From the NCBI GenBank assembly GCA_024704765.1, contig JAKMXF010000008.1, forward strand, positions 50,935 through 114,934: DNA of 64,000 nt, given 5' to 3'. Shown here piece by piece: positions 56,675 to 64,000 of the stretch (positions are counted from its first letter, which is position 1; each line of letters begins with the position of its first letter). The translations under genes were made by a program, and so were the position numbers. The notes beneath the pieces are model-generated. The model was not told the DNA's origin, made no database searches, and worked only from the letters and a program-made list of their open reading frames with translations. The stretch comes from Oopsacas minuta (lineage: Eukaryota; Porifera; Hexactinellida; Lyssacinosida; Leucopsacidae).

Positions 56675-57670
56675 CTAAAGAAACATTAGAACCAAGAAAA
56701 TTAGATAATAATTAAAGTTAATGCAATTGCTTCCATTTGTAGGTTCCAAATTGGTTGTAACAATAAAATTACAATAGGAGTTCGATACACAACCCGTAAA
56801 CCCGGGAATTGATGAGGTAATATTGATAAAATATTCAGAACCAGGGATTAGTGAAGTAATAGTATATGAAAATGAATCCGAAACAATAAATTGCTGATAG
56901 TCAGAATTGTAAATTTCAATGCTCAATGAGAGATTGAACTGGGAAAATTCGAAAGAAGCATTTGATAATATACTCCAAGAAAGTGATATTGAATTTTGAG
57001 TAATATTGTCGATCATACATAAAGCAAGCGGAGCTTCTGTTGGAAATTCAAAAAGAAGAGGTAAACTATACATTCCCTGGCCTATCTGATTGACTGCGGA
57101 TACAGAAACTTCATAGGGTACGCCTCCAAGAATATTATGCAATAAGAGAGAATTATTATTGGCCGATGTATTGAAAATGGAGTTTGTATAGTTTTCAGTC
57201 AGTAAGATCATATAATACTGAACAGGTTTATGATTATTAAACGGAGCAATCCATTTGATAACAACAGAACAACCAAATTCAATACTATAAACTGGGGTTT
57301 CAATTTGATCAGGAATCGCAGCTACAATGATCTCTGACCTCAATCCACGAGAGAGATCGAAATGGTTACTAGTTGTATTGTAGGTGAGTGTAACACATTG
57401 AAAAGTTGTTCCATTCAAATCGGAATGAATATTTTTCACCACTAATTCGCCATTGGGAAAAATTGAATAAGGTTCTCCAGAGGTAAGCCCATAAGAAGAA
57501 TAAAGTTTGTCATTAATTTGCCAGCTCGGAAATTGGCAAGAAAAGGGAATTGTACAATTGAAGGAAGTAGTACTATTTGGTAAAACAATTAATGAATAGC
57601 ACAACTGAAATAAAAATATCACATAAAATACCAAGACAAATGCCATCAAAATACTGCTACATAGAGACAA
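56675..57670 (-). CDS. secreted Ig/fibronectin type III protein, probably GPI-anchored
   Basis: 331-residue cell-surface protein. Residues 1-26 form a signal peptide (second Met at 9 is an alternative start). About 27-115 look like an Ig-type domain with a Cys pair (C45 and C92 the likeliest). Two fibronectin type III domains follow (about 118-212 with VIKWIAPFNNHKPVQYYMIL and YEVSVSAVNQIGQG; about 213-307 with SISLSWSIL and SEYFINITSS). Many N-glycosylation sequons (NST, NCT, NGT, NTT, NYT, NAS, NLS, NIT). The C-terminus is EPTNGSNC followed by a 15-residue hydrophobic run directly before the stop, as expected for a GPI signal; a short tail anchor is the alternative. Likely adhesion or recognition role, but no partner can be named. 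Single uninterrupted ORF. Confidence 0.8.
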   Translation of the reverse strand: MSLCSSILMAFVLVFYVIFLFQLCYSLIVLPNSTTSFNCTIPFSCQFPSWQINDKLYSSYGLTSGEPYSIFPNGELVVKNIHSDLNGTTFQCVTLTYNTTSNHFDLSRGLRSEIIVAAIPDQIETPVYSIEFGCSVVIKWIAPFNNHKPVQYYMILLTENYTNSIFNTSANNNSLLLHNILGGVPYEVSVSAVNQIGQGMYSLPLLFEFPTEAPLALCMIDNITQNSISLSWSILSNASFEFSQFNLSLSIEIYNSDYQQFIVSDSFSYTITSLIPGSEYFINITSSIPGFTGCVSNSYCNFIVTTNLEPTNGSNCINFNYYLIFLVLMFL

Positions 57671-58647
57671 ATTAAATAAATCAAGATTAGTATCAAAGCT
57701 ATTAAAATTAATTGCAAAAATCTCAAATCACAGTCTGTGCAGAAGTAATTTTCCTTGGCCCACCGGTTAATTCAATATTTAGGTATCACGTGTATAATTC
57801 ACAATAATGTTAACATACAAGATTTAGTGTATTTTTAGTAAAGAGTGTTTGTTTCACCTAAATAACGTAAAATTGCAATTTGAGTGTATCTCTTAGGGTA
57901 TTTGCATGTCTGGTATTTGTCGACATTCATGGCCCAAGTGATTAATAATTGCGAAAACGACTGAAAAATAAATTGTCAAAATGATGAAATTATATATTAG
58001 ATTAGGTGTCATGCTGAAATCATTAATTTTAGTCGTCTCTGTACTACCTAGACTTATTCAATTAACGCGAAAACTGAGAGTTTCACCTTCTTAAGAATAT
58101 AATGATCCTCTATTAGAATAGGGATATTTCTCTATTATCGAGCATTTGGGGGGAAAAATAACAATTTTATTGAAAAACTCTCCCAAGTCATTCAGGATAT
58201 ACCCAAAGTTCCTATAGTAGATACTGTCAATCCCATAGCTATTATTCAAACTGTGTTTAAACTTATTCTCAATGTGTTTGAATGCTTGATAGTTCTATAA
58301 TGACAGAGGCGAATACCTATACACTAATAATATAGCTCATCGTCTTTTTTGTTAATAGTTATTGAGATATTTTGACATATGCTATAGGAGAGGTCATATA
58401 AAATCTGAGAAATGTCAAAATATTTCGAGGATCAACTGAAATAAAATGAAAAATATCATTTGTGAATATGAAATTGACTATTACGGAATGATTAGTAAGA
58501 AGTTGAGAGTATAGCGTTCATAGTTTTTTATAGCCAAAATAAAATAAAACACCTATTCTTAGCAACACAGGAAGGTGTCCATATTCTAACCATAAAAACC
58601 ATTGTTTTCAATCAAACTGCTCTCCTTTGTCATGATATACACCAATA
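57671..58647. other. 5' flank of the Ig/FN3 gene; otherwise nothing seen
   Basis: Upstream region of the minus-strand Ig/FN3 gene. AT-rich, without recognisable ORFs or element ends. Confidence 0.4.
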
Positions 58648-58860
58648 AAGCATTAAAAACACTGTGAACATGCTGTAATAAAAGATTGAAAAGCAGCATT
58701 TTTAGTTCGAGATAGCTTTTTGCGACTCCGCATTATAATATCACATATTTTGGACAGTTTCGAAAGCATACTTTGATACCATATTCCTAGATGTCATAAA
58801 TACATATCAAAGCTCTATAATATTTCTCTCTCGAGATATGTGAAAAAGAACATTTCTTGT
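58648..58860 (+). repeat. uninterrupted relative of the repeat hit by Ginger1
   Basis: Aligns with 20530-20698 followed directly by 24676-24740: AAAGCATTAAA, GAAAAGCAGCA, GCATACTTTGATACxAT, ATACATATCA, AGCTCTAT, GAGATATGTG. It acts as an empty-site paralogue for the Ginger1 insertion. Confidence 0.7.
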
Positions 58861-59841
58861 CATCATTTTTGTTTTGAATTCTAGTCGGAAAAGTACACCC
58901 GTGTGTCAAGGAGGTCATGTGTGAAGATTCAGAAAAATGGGAATGAGATATGTAACCAGGCTGCCGAATAATTAGGGTAACTTTATATCTCAAGATCCAT
59001 TCGTTTAGGCTCAATATACGTTTGCATATTGGTAGAAGAGAAAATAATCAATATTATATTAAACTGTGATGGATTTGTTTGGGACCAACTTCAACATATA
59101 CTGAGTGTCTTATCTTTCCTTGTCTTAGGTCAACCCTAATTTTCTGAAGCATGTAGGCAGAGACGTCGATAGCTAGAAAGGCCCGCGTTAAGTTTTTATG
59201 CGCACCCTAGTATTTACAACAATATTGAGTCTTTACACTCAATAATGATGTGAAATATAACAAGATCAACAAAACTGGAATTTACTGATGTTCTAGAAGT
59301 TAATTCTATCTAGATAAATTTAATTACTTCAGAATTCAAAACGAATATAATATTATCTAGCCAACTGAATTTAACTATTTTGACAATCGAACTGAAAAGC
59401 CAGGCAGGCCCAAAAGAGGGAATTGTTATTCATTTGATTAGGAGCGTTACCTTAGAGAGACACTATTAACGAGGATTTGTTAATGTAGAAGAATATCTAG
59501 TAATTAAACATATTTTCTATTTCAGAATTACTTGCCAGTAACTATTGACTGTTTAGGACCCAACCCAGAAGTTATGGTGTCTAGTGGCGAAATTTTGGCC
59601 ATTTTTAGACAAATTTGTTTTAATGAGTTTATTATATAGAAACATACTCACATCTATTGTAATCATCCCTACATTGAAATTTTTCAAATCCGAGTATTCT
59701 AGAGTGAGTTATGTGACAATTTGTGACGTCATTTCCTCTAAAATAGCATTTTTTGGTAAAATTTTCGAATTTCCTTCAATTTAACATTCTTGGCAAATAA
59801 TTCTCCTATATAATGTATATAATTATTTATTTCTATTATGG
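58861..59841. other. no gene recognised
   Basis: No domain-bearing ORF. A 66-codon plus ORF near 59584 spans a TGACGTCA (59724-59731) and looks non-coding. Confidence 0.4.
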
Positions 59842-59914
59842 GTCCTGCTGGCCCAGTGGAAAGAACTACTTCCCACTCAGAAGCAGGTCATGGATTCGAA
59901 TCCTTAAGCAGTAC
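59842..59914 (+). other. tRNA-like sequence (pseudo-tRNA or SINE head)
   Basis: 73 nt with a box A (TGGCCCAGTGG) and box B (GATTCGAATCC) at tRNA spacing. The terminal 7-mers GTCCTGC and GCAGTAC pair at 6 of 7 positions, and an anticodon-like arm CTTC-CCACTCA-GAAG is present. The D stem and T stem pair poorly and T33 is missing, so it is probably not a working tRNA. Confidence 0.3.
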
Positions 59915-60919
59915 TCTCTTTTATCGATCAGAATTTTATCAGCTGATTTAATTATCCCCCTCTTGATTGGAGATTATCACACCTTTTTACTGCTTTGTAT
60001 TGTTTGTTATCCGTCAAAAGTAAGGTGATGTCCTAAGACAAGACATAACTTAACTGATGAGTCCTAGCGGGACGAAACACCACTATAATATGTATGTACC
60101 CAAAAATATTTTTTATGAATCTTTAGCCTCAATTATCTCAAAACTATGTTTTCGCCATGTGACAGGATATTTTTGAAGAATGACTGATTCTTATCCACTG
60201 AAAATCTATGGTAAGTATTTATACAATGTTATCTGAAATCTGGACCACATTTGGAATGAATGAACGAATAATTTTCATGTTATAACACCCCAAGCCCTGC
60301 GGACTCCGGTTCTTAGCTTATTTTTGCCAGACCCCACATCAAACGTTAATATCTTCTTATTGGCGAGGCACTCGTGCCTAATTTTGGTCCAGATATTAGA
60401 ACTACATATTGTTAGCATATATAACAATTTATAGGTCTTAGGCAATAGTCCTTCTTCAAATATAACCTGTGATATGTACCGAACTTTAATGTTACGCCTA
60501 TGGGAGGACTTTTGCCCCCTTTTCATGTCCAATTCGTAATACACACTAGATACATCGGGGTTTATGACTATTATCTCTTAGTTTGGCTAGTCCAACGAAC
60601 TGGAAAACACTAAACATGTATAATAGCATATACTTTAGAAAATAGCCCATACCGTAATACAAAGATCGCGGCAAGACTCCTTAATAATGTAAATAATGTT
60701 TCTATACATTTATAACATTCTGGTCTGAGTATATGAATCCACACTCTACAAAGGGAAATGGGAAATGTTGAAATCATACCAATATATAGGGCGTATAATT
60801 TTAACCATTTGTCAAATTAATTGCTTTGTTTGCTAGAAGAATTGAATTTTCAGTTCAGTTGACAAAATAATTGAATTCATTTGTCAAGTTAATAGTGCAT
60901 CCATTCAAAACAACTGAGA
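59915..60919. other. no gene recognised
   Basis: AT-rich sequence with no convincing ORF. The 89-codon minus ORF at 60275-60544 has no recognisable domain. Confidence 0.4.
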
Positions 60920-61630
60920 CAATTTTTTGGACTGTCATGATGGCGTAATAATCTCATGATGAGTTAACGTTCGGTCAGAATCATTACGTCTGGGCATTTG
61001 TTACATTGAGGGTACCGGTGATTAAATTTCAACCTTCTATCATGTATTTTGACCGAATAACGGCTAATAATGTGATATTTCTTAAGTGCAAAAAGAAGAC
61101 AATTATGTCATAATTTCTTCATAGGTATGAATTTTTGTCCAAGACTCGAACAGGCTCGAGCCAGGCGGAAAATACCCCTGTGGCCAATATTCAGCACTGT
61201 GGTCTTCCACTTTCTTCAATTAATTCTGAACATACAAATATATAGATACACAGTTATAAATTAATTGCATTTGAATAGTATAGATTAGCGCGTTTCGCTT
61301 GCTAGAAATCAGCCGTGGATTCCTTCGCTTGCTAAAACTCAGTCATGGGATTCCTCTGCACAGAGTCGCTGAATTTTCCATATAGGGACATTTTCGACCT
61401 GGTTCGGACTAGTTCGAGTCTTGAAGGAATTTCAAAACTATGACGCCATTGTCACCTTTTGGATTATGGAAATAATCACATTATGTATCACTGCTCATTC
61501 AATATACATGATAGAAGTTTCAAATATGAATCATAGGTACCGCACGAAGTGACACTATCCTGACGTCATAAGTCTGCCAAAAATCTAGATCTTTATAGGA
61601 TTATTGCATCATGGTTGTAAGATATATCCA
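60920..61630. repeat. 0.7-kb imperfect foldback (long inverted repeat)
   Basis: Arms of roughly 250 bp pair imperfectly. Left arm has TCATGATG, GGTACC, CTTCTATCATGTAT, TCCAAGACTCGAAC and GAAAATACCCC. The right arm has the complements in reverse order, ending CATCATGGTTG near 61617. No clean duplication at the ends; probably an old MITE or a nonautonomous element with long inverted repeats. Confidence 0.6.
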
Positions 61631-62818
61631 AATTATCCAAATTTCGGAAAATTTCAGCATTTCTTGATAATTGAAGCACGGGGGTGCCCGAGATTTCTGA
61701 CCAATAGCGACATAGTAGTTCCAGTGCCACCATAGAAGGCCATTAAATGGAATTTGGATGGAGCATGGAGAATATATAATACAAATTTCGCAAAAGATTT
61801 TCTTCGAGGCATATTGTGCCGAGTATAATACTAGGACGCGGAGCCAAGCCAACCATCCAAAATTTTAGCTATTTATGACTTAACCCGAGCTAATCCGAGA
61901 TTTTATACTGTCGGGCAGCGACCTGGGGTGCGAAGCGCGCAAGTACTTACTGCTAATGGGCAACCGCACAATGATTTGCCTATTTCTGTTGCTATATACA
62001 GTAGTACATGGATATAGTAGATTTTTAAATAAATTTTGTTGAGACAAACTAATTGATTCCGTGTGACCAATAACCTGAACTCCCAAAGTATTTCCATTAT
62101 GTTGTTTGAATCAACAGTTCTAACTCTAATGTAGATGGATCCTCTATAAAGTCTATATATTTCATGTTTTCACCTTTCCAAATTGTATAAGTGTACGCTC
62201 ATTGCTCTTCTGAACTCGCTCGCTACGCTCTGAATAAAATTTTGTGGTTGTGCACGATTCTGGTTAATGCCAAGGGAAATATGAGAGCTGATACAGTGAA
62301 CATAAATATATTTACACACTTCTGCCCGAAGTATGTAATATTTTTGAATATGCGCATAATGATTTAGTGGCAACTATAGAAACGCTATTGAAAAAATTTC
62401 AGAATATTTGACCTGTATTTGGTGCAGAGAGAGATAACATTTTGTGAGCAGGGTCCTGGAGATCTTTTGTCTGTTCACACTCTCGATGCTACAGCGTATA
62501 CGAATAGGGCGCAAGGAGTCCGGGCGACGGTTCGGTTTCGGGCCGTTAGCCCTTCAATCTGGATCTACATCTCAGACAGCAGTTAGTACAATTTCTCAAG
62601 CGATTTCCTTAGCTTCAACCTCATTCGGTTTGTCTCTTACAACATGTCAAGAACTAGGTTGTCTTCGAATTGATAAACGATGGGATGCCCCTGAAAGCGT
62701 TGCTTCTATGGAAATACTATGTATACAACTTGTACACCTTCTCCTACGATGTGCAACACTCTACCAGGTCACTACGTAAATTTTAAGGTTTCAAGAATTT
62801 GTTACTGTATATAAATAA
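61631..62818. other. no gene recognised
   Basis: Short ORFs only. The 111-codon plus ORF at 62444-62779 is Ser/Leu-rich with no recognised domain and is left unannotated. Confidence 0.4.
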
Positions 62819-63090
62819 AACAACAAATATTTTTACATAAGAGAAACTTAAAAGCCAAAATCTGATTCAGCTTACTTTGTTACCCCATTCTACTTGTATT
62901 ATAAGATTTCAACTAATTGTTGAATTTATATTCATAATTCATAATCAAACAAAAGACAACAATAAATTTACATAAGGGAAATTTGATAATGACAAAATTG
63001 TATTCAGCTTAATTTGTTATCCTATTGTAGCCGACTAGGGCAGGTCTTTACATATATTTAAGATTTCAACTAACTGTTTACTATATGTTC
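62819..63090 (+). repeat. direct repeat, two units of about 140 bp
   Basis: Units near 62819 and 62960 share ACATAAGxGAAA, ATTCAGCTTA, TTTGTTA and AAGATTTCAACTAA. They are non-coding and imperfect. Confidence 0.65.
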
Positions 63091-63104
63091 AGAAAGACAA
63101 GTAT

Positions 63105-63200
63105 TTTACAACATCATATTTTACCTCAGGATACTCGATTACCTCAGTATACCCATTGAATGCATGTTTCTACAAAAATTTTGAAAGTTTGTAAATTGAT
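63105..63200 (+). repeat. dispersed repeat related to 39361-39480
   Basis: Shared ATCATATT, CTCGATTAC and CTCAGTATA blocks with the same spacing; continues from the duplicated block at 62819-63090. Confidence 0.5.
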
Positions 63201-64000
63201 AAAGCTAAAAGTAAACTGATATTTACAATATGATTGCAATATCTTATTTGAAATCATCCTACCGATTACCTAGTACAGAGGTTGAAATTACGAATCCACT
63301 ATGTATTTGGAAATTTACTAACTTTATGTACTTATAAGTAAACAAATATTCACAATATTTTGTCGAAAATTTAGGATCTTTGAGTATAACGTACCACAAT
63401 TTTAGTAATTAGGCTTGTATAATTCGGGAGGAGGAGCGCAAAGAATACACAGAAAACTCTGTATTCCCCCTGGGCCCTTTCCCGAAGGAGACATGGCACT
63501 AGGATACAGGTGGGTACGTGATTTACTAATGCAAGAACAACATCAAATGAAGTCCAATAGCAGCTCGCGCTCGCTTCCAATAACTAAATCCACCCTTTGG
63601 TGTGGTACAGAACCCTGAGAAGACCTCCCAGCGCAATTCGGGAAAACTAGTTCCGTTCAGTATCTAAGAGTATCTAAGAGTCAGATTGGATATTACCACC
63701 TGAAAAGTGGTGACAATGTCCACTTTCATAATTAAATACAACCATAATTAGTAAATATTATTTTGTCAAACTAGAAACTTTGAAACAAATTTCTTAATTA
63801 TTTGATAAATAAATAAATTTATGTGGATCTTCGGAGCTATATATTATCGATCTCTGTAAATTCCGTACTGCGGATTGCAACTATCCAAAAAGTAACGATC
63901 AAATTACACAACTCAACAAGATTTCTCATCAGAGATCACATACATTTATCTTAGCATACTTTTGAATGCTGAACTCGAATCTGCAATCAGAATTTCTCTA
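63201..64000. other. no gene recognised
   Basis: A 67-codon plus ORF (63415-63618) begins MYNSGGGAQRIHRKLCIPPG with no domain I know. No exon signals support it. Confidence 0.4.

Noticed and set aside
62444-62779. 111-codon plus-strand ORF
   Set aside because: No domain recognised. Ser/Leu-rich composition can arise by chance.
63415-63618. 67-codon ORF MYNSGGGAQRIHRK...
   Set aside because: Short, with no domain, neighbours or exon signals supporting it.

Overview
The window reads as nuclear DNA of an AT-rich animal genome. Three things support this: spliceosomal introns of about 60-510 bp inside several transposase genes, metazoan-type signalling and cell-surface genes (a RasGRP-like Ras/Rap exchange factor and a secreted Ig/FN3 protein), and a broad mix of animal cut-and-paste DNA transposons. 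No bacterial operons, CRISPR arrays, rRNA genes or confident tRNA genes are visible. The lineage cannot be fixed from the sequence. An early-branching animal such as a sponge or cnidarian fits the transposon mix, but that is a guess.

Layout. 0-9.7 kb is transposon-derived: a decayed DD34D mariner (43-1378), a decayed intron-bearing integrase-type transposase on the minus strand (2671-4290), and a 5.2-kb Merlin element with 587-bp terminal inverted repeats (4485-9710). A full-length DD41D mariner (about 7076-8442) and a tiny TTAA-flanked MITE sit inside the Merlin. 9.7-20.3 kb is the main host stretch: a RasGRP-like gene (13246-16203, plus) and a convergent CAP-Gly gene (19018-20217, minus), both single uninterrupted ORFs. 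20.7-24.7 kb is a Ginger1-type transposon with 142-bp inverted repeats and a C-terminal OTU protease. It sits in an older dispersed repeat whose uninterrupted relative lies at 58.6-58.9 kb. 25.6-33.9 kb is a second Ginger-like element whose transposase ends in a different cysteine protease, with a USP-like Cys / zinc-ribbon / His-Asp order. It has been invaded by a 2.6-kb transposon of a family I cannot name (30899-33526, 4-bp duplication TATT) and by an 82-bp MITE.

34-46 kb is mostly decayed: a hAT/ZMYM1-like transposase remnant, a dead Transib copy (40.4-41.5 kb) and dispersed repeats. 46345-49686 is a Transib element with exact structural hallmarks: CACAGTG termini like the RAG signal heptamer and a perfect 5-bp duplication TACAT. 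It is followed by a piggyBac transposase pseudogene (49958-52701, minus) and a second DD34D mariner (53116-54438). 56675-57670 is a secreted, probably GPI-anchored Ig/FN3 protein. 57.7-64 kb holds repeats, a 0.7-kb foldback and no gene I can support.

Taken together, only four ORFs look intact: RasGRP-like, CAP-Gly, Ig/FN3 and the DD41D transposase. The other transposases carry frameshifts or stops, many of them one-base changes in short homopolymers. The intact host genes in the same sequence argue that this is largely real decay rather than poor base calling.
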